Assembly (NCBI RefSeq): GCF_902488755.1
Contig: NZ_CABTXF010000013.1
Span: forward strand, 1 to 29,281
Length of the DNA stretch: 29,281 nucleotides
Reading direction: 5' to 3'
From: an uncultured Murdochiella sp.
GTDB taxonomy: Bacteria; Bacillota; Clostridia; Tissierellales; Peptoniphilaceae
Shown here: in pieces, positions 14,992-23,214 of the stretch
Numbering within the stretch: position 1 is the first letter of the stretch
How the letters are laid out: the number at the start of each line of letters is the position of its first letter
The notes under the pieces: model-generated
What the model was told of the DNA's origin: nothing
Databases searched by the model: none
What the model saw: the letters and a program-made list of their open reading frames with translations, nothing else
Translations under genes and position numbers: made by a program

Positions 14992-17004
14992 ATGGGAAAA
15001 ATCATCGTCAGCGCTTTACTTCTGATTGTCATCTCGTTGGCAACGGGCTTACTCATCAAAACAGCCAAACAGCCGGAGGAAATGCCGAAAAAACAACACA
15101 TCATGCTCAAGCGCATCCTCGCCAGCGCCGTGTTACTTTTTGTGTTGGAACTGCTTCCTGCCGAGGCGTTTGCGACGCTCGACGAAGTACTGTTTCGCGG
15201 AGCTGGGAGGATCTTGCGTTTCGCCCTTTATATGGTGGATTACGGCATAATCGGCTACGATATTTTGCAGAAAGCACTGCTCGGAATGCGCAACAAACGG
15301 TTATTTGATGAAAATTTTTTGATGGCAGTAGCGACCATTGGCGCTATGACATTGGCGATTATCGAAGACGGCGATTATCTGGAAGCCATTGCTGTTATGC
15401 TGTTTTATCAGATTGGCGAATGGTTTCAACGCTATGCCGTCGGGAAAAGCCGTCGCAGCATCACCGCCTTGATGGATATTCGTCCCGACTATGCCCGTAT
15501 AGAGAAAAATGGGGAGTGGGTCAAAGTCGATCCGGATGAAGTTGCTTTAGGTAGTCCTATTCTTGTACAGCCCGGCGAAAAGATTCCTCTGGACGGGATT
15601 GTCGTAGACGGAACATCCAGTCTGAACACCGCTGCACTTACCGGCGAGAGTTTGCCGAGAGATGTACACGAAGGGGAGGAAGTCCTTAGCGGTTGTATCA
15701 GCATGACAGGAGTGCTCACTATCCGCACAACCAAGGAATTTGGAGAATCCACTGTATCGAAAATTCTCGATTTGGTGGAGAATGCCAGTTCTCGCAAGGC
15801 ACAATCCGAGGAGTTCATCTCACGATTTGCCCGCGTCTATACGCCGGCAGTGTGCGGGGCTGCTCTGGCGCTTGCCATTCTTCCGCCGTTGGTGCGCCTC
15901 TTCATTCTACAACTGCCTCCCGCGTGGATGGTTTGGCTTTATCGTGCACTGACATTTCTCGTCATCAGCTGTCCATGCGCTTTGGTCATCAGCATTCCGC
16001 TGAGCTTCTTTGCCGGTATAGGCGGTGCCAGCCGCGCCGGGATACTGGTCAAAGGATCCAATTATCTTGAAATGCTTTCCAAGACCGGCATCCTCGTCAT
16101 GGACAAGACGGGAACCCTCACACAAGGCGTTTTTGAAGTAAACGCATTGCATCACGCCATCTGCGAAGAAGAGCGCCTCATTGAATTGGCGGCGATTGCA
16201 GAGAGTGCTTCCTCGCATCCCATCAGCAAGAGTTTGCTGCGCGCATACGGAAAGAAAATCGACCCCGACCGTGTAACAAATATTCAGGAAATCAGTGGAA
16301 AAGGTGTGCAGGCGTGCGTGGATGGCATACAGGTTGCTGCCGGAAACGATAAGTTGATGGAATATCTGGGTGTGTCGTATCAAAATTGCCACATGACGGG
16401 CACGATTATCCACATTGCGCTGGACGGGGAATACGCCGGACATATTGTTATTTCCGACCGCCTGAAGCCTTCTTCGGAAAAAGCCATCCAGGCGCTTAAA
16501 ACGGTGGGCGTCCATCATACGGTGATGCTCACGGGCGACAGCGCGAAAGTAGCAAAAGAAATCGCGCAGCATCTCGGTGTGGATGAAGTCGTCAGTGAAC
16601 TTCTTCCGGACGGAAAGGTGGAAAACGTGGAACGCCTTTTGCAGACGAAGCAAAAGGGGGAACAGCTTGCCTTCGTTGGCGATGGTATTAACGATGCGCC
16701 GGTGCTGGCACTTGCCGACATTGGTATTGCGATGGGCGCAATGGGTTCGGATGCAGCGATTGAAGCGGCGGATGTCGTCCTGATGGATGACGATCCGATG
16801 AAAATTGTGCAGGCCATGCGTATTTCCAGACGTTGTTTGGGTATTGTAAAGCAGAACATTGTATTTGCCCTGGCGGTGAAAGGTATATGTCTCGTGCTCG
16901 GTGCGCTCGGTCTTGCTGGCATGTATCTCGCTATTTTTGCTGACGTGGGCGTGATGATTTTGGCGGTCTTGAATGCGATGCGCTGCTTGCGCATTGAGGG
17001 ATAA
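14992..17004 (+). CDS. cadA: CadA/ZntA-type Zn/Cd/Pb-exporting P1B-ATPase without HMA domain
   Basis: 670 aa, exports divalent soft metals at the cost of ATP. ATG 14992 with AGGAAG upstream. Motifs: TGES (218-221, dephosphorylation), CPC (327-329, ion path), DKTGTLT with phosphorylated Asp371, HP dipeptide (409-410), TGDS, and GDGIND (563-568). The last helices carry Lys630 (ALAVKGIC) and Asp651 (FADVG), the pair that marks the Zn/Cd/Pb subgroup P1B-2 rather than copper pumps. The N-terminal HMA domain is absent and supplied by the 72-aa protein upstream. Helices at about 3-23, 40-60 and 105-140 make up the N-terminal membrane part. It is probably co-transcribed from the promoter at 13745 through the hairpin array and controlled by the ArsR repressor. 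Confidence 0.93.
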   Translation: MGKIIVSALLLIVISLATGLLIKTAKQPEEMPKKQHIMLKRILASAVLLFVLELLPAEAFATLDEVLFRGAGRILRFALYMVDYGIIGYDILQKALLGMRNKRLFDENFLMAVATIGAMTLAIIEDGDYLEAIAVMLFYQIGEWFQRYAVGKSRRSITALMDIRPDYARIEKNGEWVKVDPDEVALGSPILVQPGEKIPLDGIVVDGTSSLNTAALTGESLPRDVHEGEEVLSGCISMTGVLTIRTTKEFGESTVSKILDLVENASSRKAQSEEFISRFARVYTPAVCGAALALAILPPLVRLFILQLPPAWMVWLYRALTFLVISCPCALVISIPLSFFAGIGGASRAGILVKGSNYLEMLSKTGILVMDKTGTLTQGVFEVNALHHAICEEERLIELAAIAESASSHPISKSLLRAYGKKIDPDRVTNIQEISGKGVQACVDGIQVAAGNDKLMEYLGVSYQNCHMTGTIIHIALDGEYAGHIVISDRLKPSSEKAIQALKTVGVHHTVMLTGDSAKVAKEIAQHLGVDEVVSELLPDGKVENVERLLQTKQKGEQLAFVGDGINDAPVLALADIGIAMGAMGSDAAIEAADVVLMDDDPMKIVQAMRISRRCLGIVKQNIVFALAVKGICLVLGALGLAGMYLAIFADVGVMILAVLNAMRCLRIEG

Positions 17005-17039
17005 AAACACGTCTGTTACCGATAGAAAAGGAGAAAAGA

Positions 17040-17993
17040 ATGACAAATCAAGTGGATAACCGTAAAGTTGCCGTCGTCGGATGCGGCTTTGTCGGCTCAT
17101 CGTCTGCTTTTGCGTTGATGCAAAGCGGACTGTTTTCGGAGATTGCGTTAGTGGATGTCAATCGGGAAAAAGCGGAAGGGGAAGCGCTCGATATTTCACA
17201 CGGTGTTCCTTTCGTTGGACAGGTGAAAGTGTATGCTGCCGACTATGATGACATCATGGATGCCGCCATTGTCGTGGTGACGGCCGGCACTGCGCAGAAG
17301 CCGGGCGAGACGCGCCTTGACCTGGTGAATAAAAATATTCGTATTTTTCAAAGCATCCTTCCGGAGTTTAAGAAACGCAACTATAAGGGCATTTTGTTAG
17401 TCGTCTCTAATCCGGTGGATATTCTTACTTTGGCGGCGTTAAAGCTCAGCGGTCTTCCCGAACAGCGTGTGATTGGATCCGGCACGGTGCTGGATACGGC
17501 GCGTCTTAAGACGGCGCTGGGCGAGCACCTTGACGTGGATAGCCGAAGCGTGCATTCGTTTATTATCGGAGAGCATGGCGATAGCGAGATGGTAGCGTGG
17601 AGCAGTACCAATGTTTCCGGTATTCCTCTGAATGATTTTTGCGAGATGCGCGGTCATTTTGCCCATGACGAAGCCATGGATCGCATTGCTGATGAAGTGC
17701 GGAACAGTGCCTACGAAATCATTGCGAAAAAACATGCGACTTATTATGGGATCGCCATGTCCGTCGTGCGCATCTGCAAAGCGATTGTTATGAACGAACG
17801 TTCCATCCTGCCCGTATCCACGATGATGCACGGCGAATATGGAATTGAGGGCATTTGTCTCAGTATGCCGGTTATTGTCGGAGAAGAAGGCGTGAGCGTG
17901 CACGTGCCGCTGGTTTTGAATGAAGAGGAACGGGAAAGTCTGCTTGCCTCCGCTAAAGCGCTGAAGGATGTCGCGCAGTCTGCTGGTCTATAG
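17040..17993 (+). CDS. ldh: L-lactate dehydrogenase
   Basis: 317 aa, reduces pyruvate to L-lactate with NADH in fermentation. ATG 17040 has AAGGAG 7 nt upstream, 35 nt after cadA. NAD-binding GCGFVGS (about 14-20), Asp39 at the end of strand 2 (NAD preference), substrate Arg92 in GETRLDL, VVSNPVD (122-127), Arg155 in DTARL, and the catalytic His179 in IGEHGDSE. Length and motifs are those of the tetrameric LDH family. The GETRLDL segment with Arg, and GEHGDSE followed by WSS, separate it from malate dehydrogenases. No own promoter or terminator was seen between cadA and this gene, so read-through from the metal operon is possible. Confidence 0.93.
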   Translation: MTNQVDNRKVAVVGCGFVGSSSAFALMQSGLFSEIALVDVNREKAEGEALDISHGVPFVGQVKVYAADYDDIMDAAIVVVTAGTAQKPGETRLDLVNKNIRIFQSILPEFKKRNYKGILLVVSNPVDILTLAALKLSGLPEQRVIGSGTVLDTARLKTALGEHLDVDSRSVHSFIIGEHGDSEMVAWSSTNVSGIPLNDFCEMRGHFAHDEAMDRIADEVRNSAYEIIAKKHATYYGIAMSVVRICKAIVMNERSILPVSTMMHGEYGIEGICLSMPVIVGEEGVSVHVPLVLNEEERESLLASAKALKDVAQSAGL

Positions 17994-18031
17994 TGCGCAG
18001 ACGATGACCTTCTGACCGGAAAGGGGCTTTC

Positions 18032-19243
18032 GTGCTGTCTCTTCTTTTGGTTATTATTTACTTTGCCTTTATCAGTCTTGGGCTTCCGGATGCGTTACTT
18101 GGCGCTGCATGGCCGAGTCTTTATCCGACCCTTGGCGTTCCGATTTCCTATGCCGGTACGATTGCTATGATTATTTCGGCAGGGACGATTGTGTCGAGTT
18201 TATGCAGTGACCGCCTGCAACGCCATTTTGGAACAGGACGTATTACCGCTTTCAGCGTGTCCCTTACCGCTGCTGCGCTCTTTGGCTTTTCCTTTTCGTC
18301 CTCATTTCTGCAGCTTTGTTTTTGGGCGATTCCTTACGGACTGGGTGCCGGCAGCGTAGATGCCGCCTTAAATAACTATGTTGCTTTGCATTACGAAAGC
18401 CGGCACATGAATTGGCTGCATTGCATGTGGGGCATCGGTGCTTCGCTTGGTCCCTATCTGATGGGATTTTGTCTAACCCACGGATGGGGATGGGCAAATG
18501 GATATCGCAGTGTCGGCACCATTCAGATCGTTTTAAGCGCCATTCTGCTTATTACGCTGCCGTTGTGGAAAAAGAAGGATGCGCAGCGCGTTACCGCAAA
18601 GCCGAAGGAACCATCTTCGCCGCCTTCTGGTCTTTCCTCCATTCTTTCCCTTCCCGGTGCGAAAGCAATTCTGCTGTGTTTCTTTTGCTACAGTGCGCTG
18701 GAAGCGACGGTCGGCCTTTGGGCAAGCAGTTTTCTTTCCCTCACCATCGGCGTTGAACCGGATATCGCCGCCGGTTTTGCCAGCTTGTTTTATCTCGGCA
18801 TTACCGGCGGAAGAGCCGTTTCCGGCTTTCTTTCGTTGCGCTTTGATGACGATGCTCTCATTCGCGGTGGTCTTCGAACCATCGGTATCGGCCTTGCTTT
18901 TCTGGGCATGAGCTTGTTTTGTAGTATGCTTTGGACAAATCAAGCGGCCTTGCTGCCCGTGATGCTCGCCCTTATCGGATTGGTGCTGATGGGGTTAGGC
19001 TGTGCGCCGATTTATCCTGGCATTATTCATTCCACGCCGACACATTTTGGCAAAGATCGTTCGCAGGCGATGATCGGTTTGCAGATGGTATGTGCCTACG
19101 TCGGCTCTTGCTTTTTGCCACCGCTTTTCGGCGTACTGGCTCGCCGCGTATCTGTTGCGCTCTTGCCACTTTATGTGTTCCTTTTGTTAGCTTTGATGTT
19201 TGTGATGCATCGGCGCGTGCTACGGGCAAGCGTTGTGCGCTGA
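18032..19243 (+). CDS. MFS transporter
   Basis: 403 aa, about 12 hydrophobic helices in two halves joined by a charged loop near residues 176-195 (WKKKDAQRVTAKPKEPS). Start is GTG 18032 with GGAAAGGGG upstream. The first loop has the reduced MFS motif CSDRLQRHFGTGR between helices 2 and 3, and helix 1 begins LGLPDALLGAAWPSLYP, seen in a group of sugar- or drug-type MFS proteins in Bacillota. The substrate is not readable. The last codons form the first copy of a 63-bp tandem repeat, so the 3' end of the gene has been duplicated. It follows ldh by 38 nt and may share its transcript. Confidence 0.85.
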   Translation: MLSLLLVIIYFAFISLGLPDALLGAAWPSLYPTLGVPISYAGTIAMIISAGTIVSSLCSDRLQRHFGTGRITAFSVSLTAAALFGFSFSSSFLQLCFWAIPYGLGAGSVDAALNNYVALHYESRHMNWLHCMWGIGASLGPYLMGFCLTHGWGWANGYRSVGTIQIVLSAILLITLPLWKKKDAQRVTAKPKEPSSPPSGLSSILSLPGAKAILLCFFCYSALEATVGLWASSFLSLTIGVEPDIAAGFASLFYLGITGGRAVSGFLSLRFDDDALIRGGLRTIGIGLAFLGMSLFCSMLWTNQAALLPVMLALIGLVLMGLGCAPIYPGIIHSTPTHFGKDRSQAMIGLQMVCAYVGSCFLPPLFGVLARRVSVALLPLYVFLLLALMFVMHRRVLRASVVR

Positions 19244-19350
19244 CGGCTCGCCTACGCTGGTTTTGTGATGCACTGGCGCATGCTACGGGCAAGCGTTGTG
19301 CGCTGACAGCTCGCTCGTGTTGGTTTTGCGGCGCATCGGCGTGCGTTAAG
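19201..19350. repeat. 63-bp tandem repeat over the 3' end of the MFS gene
   Basis: Copy 1 begins at 19201 (TGTGATGCATCGGCG...), copy 2 at 19264, and a shortened copy 3 at 19327. Copies 1 and 2 share the run CTACGGGCAAGCGTTGTGCG. The MFS stop lies in copy 1; copy 2 keeps the same frame and an equivalent TGA, so it is a duplicated gene end. Confidence 0.8.
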
Positions 19351-19415
19351 GGGGGACTGCCGTGCGATGAATCCTTGGCGACGACCGTCCGCATCCGTTT
19401 AGGAAAGGAGAAACG

Positions 19416-20282
19416 ATGCAGTATATCGGTGATGTTTATCGGCCTCCCTCGGAGGCATCTTCGTTTATTTTGCAATGTACGGTAGGATGCGCACACAATT
19501 CCTGCCGTTTTTGTTCGATGTACAAGAAGGATTTGTTTTTTATGCGTCTCCAGGAAGAAATTTTAGCGGACATCGCGGAGGTCGCCACGCATTGGCGTGA
19601 TCTTCGTCGACTTTTCCTTGCGGATGGCGATGCCTTAGTGATGCCTACGCCGCGTCTTGTGGAAATTTTGGAATCAGCCAACCGCCATTTTCCGCTGCTT
19701 GAACGTGTGAGTGCCTATTCTACCGTTCGGGACGTTTTAGCGAAAAGCGATGACGAATTGCAACAGCTTCGTGACAGGGGATTGACCCTTCTTTATTTGG
19801 GGCTGGAAAGCGGTGCGGATGAGATATTGCAGCGCATCGATAAAAAGCAGACGCAAAAGGATTATATTGAGGCGGTGCTTAAGGCGAAGCGTAATGGCAT
19901 TGATTCTTCTGTGACGCTGATTTTCGGTCTTGGCGAAAGGGAATATAGTGATTTGCATATCAAGGAAAGCGCAAAAGCGATCAGCTTATCTAAACCGGCA
20001 TATGTCTCCTTCTTGAGCTTGCACCTGAGTCCCGGCACTCCTCTCTATGACGATGTTAGGGAAGGTCGCTTCACTCTTCTCAACGACGAAGAGATTTTGG
20101 ACGAAATGAAACGTTTCATTGTGCAAGTGGATAGCGAAGGAACCGTTTTTCGTTCCAATCACGCCTCGAATCCCGTCCCTGTACGAGGAACCTTTAATCG
20201 GGATCGTGTGGATATGCTTCGTCAAATCGAAGAAGCCCGTCGCTGGCAAGCCTACCGTCCCCGCGCTTGGCGTGACATCTGA
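19416..20282 (+). CDS. Radical SAM protein of unknown substrate
   Basis: 288 aa, binds a 4Fe-4S cluster and S-adenosylmethionine. ATG 19416 with AAGGAG 6 nt upstream. The cluster motif lies in QCTVGCAHNSCRFCSMYKK (about residues 20-38), the C-x4-C-x2-C form of a COG1032-like subgroup, followed by FLADGDALVMP (region of the SAM-binding GGE-like motif), a radical-SAM-type LGLESGAD (SAM ribose site) and VTLIFGLGERE. No B12 or SPASM domain is present, so this is a single-domain enzyme. The neighbours (MFS upstream, terminator downstream) give no hint of the reaction. Confidence 0.85.
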   Translation: MQYIGDVYRPPSEASSFILQCTVGCAHNSCRFCSMYKKDLFFMRLQEEILADIAEVATHWRDLRRLFLADGDALVMPTPRLVEILESANRHFPLLERVSAYSTVRDVLAKSDDELQQLRDRGLTLLYLGLESGADEILQRIDKKQTQKDYIEAVLKAKRNGIDSSVTLIFGLGEREYSDLHIKESAKAISLSKPAYVSFLSLHLSPGTPLYDDVREGRFTLLNDEEILDEMKRFIVQVDSEGTVFRSNHASNPVPVRGTFNRDRVDMLRQIEEARRWQAYRPRAWRDI

Positions 20283-20318
20283 TGGATGGTTGCTATATTG
20301 CGAAGAATGGCAATGAAA

Positions 20319-20378
20319 CGGAGCGCCGCGGGGAATGCCGAAGGCGATGCGGTCAAGGCGGAGCGCCGCGGGGAATGC
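20319..20378. repeat. 20-bp direct repeat, 40-bp period
   Basis: CGGAGCGCCGCGGGGAATGC occurs at 20319-20338 and again at 20359-20378, between the radical SAM stop and its terminator. No function is visible. Confidence 0.75.
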
Positions 20379-20415
20379 TGATGGCGGCGCGATGTAAGAC
20401 GGGAACAAGGAAAAA

Positions 20416-20461
20416 GCCCCCTTAGCTACACGCGGATAGTGTAAGGTGGGGGTGTTTTTTT
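20416..20461 (+). terminator. Terminator after the radical SAM gene
   Basis: Stem of CCCCCTTA with its imperfect partner TAAGGTGGGGG and inner ACAC/GTGT pairing, followed by a run of at least seven T. It closes the transcript before hairpin array 2. Confidence 0.75.
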
Positions 20462-20510
20462 TATTTATACCATGTTGAAATTCTAACTTTTTGGTTAAAC
20501 TCTGCTATTT

Positions 20511-20928
20511 GACCCTGGCAAATGGTGAAAAACCGAGTTTGCCAGGGTCGCGCACCCGAGAAATACCCCTGGCAAATGGCAAAAAACCGAGTTTGCCAGG
20601 GGTGCGCACCCGACAAGTATCCCTGGCAAATGGCAAAAAAAACGAATTTGCCAGGGTCACACGCCCCCAAACCACCCCTGGCAAACAGCAAAAAGCAGAA
20701 TTTGCCAGGGTCTTACGACCCGCAATCGACCCTGGCAAAAGGCAAAAAATTAAATTTGCCAGGGTCGATTACTGCCAAATTACCCCTGGCAAATGACGAA
20801 AAACTTCATTTGCCAGGGTCGCATCACCCTCAACAACCCCTGGCAAATAGCAAAAAAGGGAATTTGCCAGGGTCGCACGACCTGCAATTACCCCTGGCAA
20901 ACGCCAAAAAAACGGTGTTTGCCAGGGG
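20511..20928. repeat. Array 2: eight tandem hairpins, CCCTGGCAAA/TTTGCCAGGG family
   Basis: Eight hairpins at 20511, 20565, 20621, 20675, 20724, 20783, 20837 and 20891, regular 54-bp spacing. Every stem keeps CCCTGGCAAA/TTTGCCAGGG; several extend it with compensatory pairs, for example AATCGACCC/GGGTCGATT around the hairpin at 20724-20770 and AAATGA/TCATTT at 20783. Loops are A-rich; the spacers of 16-18 nt differ from one another, unlike those of array 1. The array lies between a terminator and the dnaX promoter region. Three plus-strand and some minus-strand frames are open through parts of it because 54 is divisible by three; I see no ribosome site and do not regard it as coding. Confidence 0.9.
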
Positions 20929-21049
20929 TGCGACCGTCACATACAATCAAATAACGTCATGACTCCCTACTCCATTTATTCAATACACAACACACCAAAA
21001 ATTGCGCAAAACCTTTATGCGGCGTTCGTTCTCTTCGCATCGAATGCTA

Positions 21050-21058
21050 TGCTAAAAT
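21050..21058 (+). promoter_or_regulatory. Extended -10 element of the dnaX operon
   Basis: TGCTAAAAT (TG-N-TAAAAT), 19 nt before the dnaX start codon. There is no clear -35 at the right distance. The stretch 20929-21049 holds no other recognisable element; in particular no SRP RNA, which often precedes dnaX in Bacillota. Confidence 0.4.
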
Positions 21059-21076
21059 GAAGGGCAGGAGGCAGCC

Positions 21077-22855
21077 ATGCAAAAAGCTCTTTATCGCGCC
21101 TACCGTCCACAGACATTTGATGAAGTGGTCGGACAGGATGCCATCGTTACCGCATTGAAAAATCAAATCATGACCGGGCATGTTGGTCATGCTTACCTCT
21201 TTTCCGGCACGCGCGGCACGGGAAAAACGTCTTGCGCCAAAATTTTCGCGCGCGCGGTGAACTGTTTAGGCTCCAAGGAAGGCAACCCTTGTAACATGTG
21301 TGCGCATTGTCGTGCCATTTTGGAAGAAACGACCATGGATGTCGTGGAAATGGATGCCGCTTCAAACCGAGGAATTGACGACATTCGCGAGCTTCGAGAA
21401 ACCGTCATTTATCCACCGGCGCAGGTGCGATACAAAGTCTATATCATCGACGAAGCGCACATGATTACCAAGGAAGGCTTCAATGCGCTGCTAAAGATGA
21501 TGGAAGAACCGCCGGCACATTTGATTTTTATCCTTGCTACAACCGAGCCGGAAAAAATCCCGCCCACGATTCTATCGCGTGTCCAACGCTACGAATTTAA
21601 GCGTATTGACCTCGAAGTGATTTCTAAGCGCCTTGCTTTTATTGCAGAAAAGCAGGGCGTGACGATTACACCGGAGGCACTGGCTACTCTTTCGCGTGCA
21701 GCGGATGGCGCATTGCGCGATGCGCTGTCCCTATTGGATCAGGTTATGGCGATGGGAGAGCCTTCTATCACAGAAGAGCTGGTTGAGCGTGTGCTTGGCA
21801 CTGCCGGCAAATTGTCGCTGGCGGAGCTAACGCATGATGTGCTTCATGATCACATGACAGCGGCAATGACTAAAGCAGAGTCCCTTCTGCAGGAAGGAAA
21901 AGAGGCAGCAGTACTTCTTCGAGAGTGGATTGCCTATTTTCAGCAACTGCTTCTGATAAAAGGCGCCGGAAAGGAGTGGAAGCCTTCTCTTTCGGATACA
22001 GAACGATGCGAGTTGGAGAAGATTACCGCAGATGTTTCCATGACACGATTACTTGACTCCATCGATCACTTGGTAGACACCGAAGTGCTGTTGCAAAAAT
22101 CGGATCATGCCGAAACGCTGTTTCTTGCTGCCGTCGCACGGTTGATTAACTATGCCTCTCCGCGAGTGCTGGAGAGTCGCATTGCTGCTTTGGAAGAAAA
22201 ACTTGCGGTTGTGGAACGCTGGCAATCCCCTGAAAATACAATTCGGGATGCGCTTGATCGCTATACTTCTTCAGCGGTGGCAGGCGTACAAAATGTGCCA
22301 CAGAAGAACTTCGCGCCACCTGTTGCGCCTCCACAAACCGCTGTGCCACAGCCATCAACCGCACCGTCGCCAAACACTTCCCAACAGCCCAAAGCGGCGG
22401 CGCATCAAACCGATCCGGTCGATTCGTTTTTGGCAAATCCGGAAGCGTGGTATCGCCGCCATGAACGCGCTTGGCGCAGCGTGGTGGAAAAAGAAAAAAT
22501 AGTGCCCGCGTATTTTTTGGGGCGTTTTGCTAAAATAGACGTAAATCAGGGCGAGGTCTCCGTTTTCTATGCACCAGAAAATGAAGCCAAAATCGCCATC
22601 CTCAAAGGGAAAGAGGAAGAATTGTCTGCGGCGTTCTCCCGTTTTGCAGGAGAAACGATCCGCCTGCATTTTGGCGGAGATGCCGAGATACCACGCCCAT
22701 TGTCTGGCAGTGGAATAGCAGCATCCACGTCAAATGGTATGGGAAAAGCAGCCGTATCTTCGTCGGACAGTCCGTCCGTGACCGAAGAGGACGACTGGAC
22801 ATGGCAGGAATTACAACGCACCATTCCCAAAGAAATACTCAAACGGAAGGAATAA
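21077..22855 (+). CDS. dnaX: DNA polymerase III subunit gamma/tau
   Basis: 592 aa, ATPase of the clamp loader that places the sliding clamp on DNA and links the polymerases. ATG 21077 with AGGAGG 6 nt upstream. Walker A GTRGTGKT (about 44-51), zinc site with Cys63, Cys72, Cys75 and Cys78, Walker B IIDEAHM (124-130), sensor 1 ATTEPEK, and SRC motif ILSRVQRYEF. Domain III follows to about 360. The Pro/Gln/Ala-rich linker (about 400-450) is typical of tau, and the last 130 residues form the variable polymerase-binding part. No frameshift slippery run (A6-G type) was noticed. It is first of the dnaX-ybaB-recR operon, the gaps being 9 and 14 nt. Confidence 0.95.
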   Translation: MQKALYRAYRPQTFDEVVGQDAIVTALKNQIMTGHVGHAYLFSGTRGTGKTSCAKIFARAVNCLGSKEGNPCNMCAHCRAILEETTMDVVEMDAASNRGIDDIRELRETVIYPPAQVRYKVYIIDEAHMITKEGFNALLKMMEEPPAHLIFILATTEPEKIPPTILSRVQRYEFKRIDLEVISKRLAFIAEKQGVTITPEALATLSRAADGALRDALSLLDQVMAMGEPSITEELVERVLGTAGKLSLAELTHDVLHDHMTAAMTKAESLLQEGKEAAVLLREWIAYFQQLLLIKGAGKEWKPSLSDTERCELEKITADVSMTRLLDSIDHLVDTEVLLQKSDHAETLFLAAVARLINYASPRVLESRIAALEEKLAVVERWQSPENTIRDALDRYTSSAVAGVQNVPQKNFAPPVAPPQTAVPQPSTAPSPNTSQQPKAAAHQTDPVDSFLANPEAWYRRHERAWRSVVEKEKIVPAYFLGRFAKIDVNQGEVSVFYAPENEAKIAILKGKEEELSAAFSRFAGETIRLHFGGDAEIPRPLSGSGIAASTSNGMGKAAVSSSDSPSVTEEDDWTWQELQRTIPKEILKRKE

Positions 22856-22864
22856 GGAGGAAGT

Positions 22865-23200
22865 ATGAAAGGGTTCAAAGGCCCGCGCAGCGGCAACAAT
22901 ATGAACAATATGATGAAGAAAATGCAGCGTTTGCAGCGACAGATGGAAGAGACGCAGCAGAAGATTGACGCAACCGAAATCGAGACCAGTGCCGGTGGTG
23001 GTGTGGTAAAAGTCAAAATGAACGGAAAACATGAGCTTTTGGAGCTTGTTTTGGATCCGGAAGTGGTGGATCCGGAAGATACGGAAATGTTGGCGGATTT
23101 GGTTATGGTGGCGGTGAATGATGCGATTCATCAGGCATCCGCTCTTAATGAGTCGGAGATGGGACGCCTTACGGGTGGAATAAACATTCCGGGTCTCTAA
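22865..23200 (+). CDS. ybaB: YbaB/EbfC nucleoid-associated protein
   Basis: 111 aa, homodimeric DNA-binding protein. ATG 22865 with AAGGAGG 5 nt upstream. An N-terminal Gly/Asn/Met-rich stretch is followed by a long helix MKKMQRLQRQMEETQQKIDA, then the family core EIETSAGGGVVKVKMNGKHELLELVLDPEVV and the C-terminal helix MLADLVMVAVNDAIHQA, ending in GRLTGGINIPGL. Its fixed place between dnaX and recR supports the assignment. Confidence 0.93.
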   Translation: MKGFKGPRSGNNMNNMMKKMQRLQRQMEETQQKIDATEIETSAGGGVVKVKMNGKHELLELVLDPEVVDPEDTEMLADLVMVAVNDAIHQASALNESEMGRLTGGINIPGL

Positions 23201-23214
23201 TAAGGAGGAGGGGA

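Noticed and set aside
15907..17100. 397-codon minus-strand frame opposite cadA
   Set aside because: The plus-strand frame has all P-type ATPase motifs; the antisense frame has a His/Arg-rich composition with no recognisable domain.
14374..20928. CRISPR arrays at the two hairpin regions
   Set aside because: The spacers are only about 16-18 nt, in array 1 they repeat among themselves, the repeat is a long palindrome with changing centre, and no cas genes are in the window.
20491..20962. Protein-coding frames through array 2 (and similar frames in array 1)
   Set aside because: Several frames on both strands are open at once, which follows from a 54-bp unit; there is no ribosome site, and variation keeps base pairing rather than amino acids.
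20929..21076. SRP RNA upstream of dnaX
   Set aside because: This is a common neighbour in Bacillota, but the stretch is AT-rich and shows no GGAA/GCA hairpin of the conserved SRP domain.
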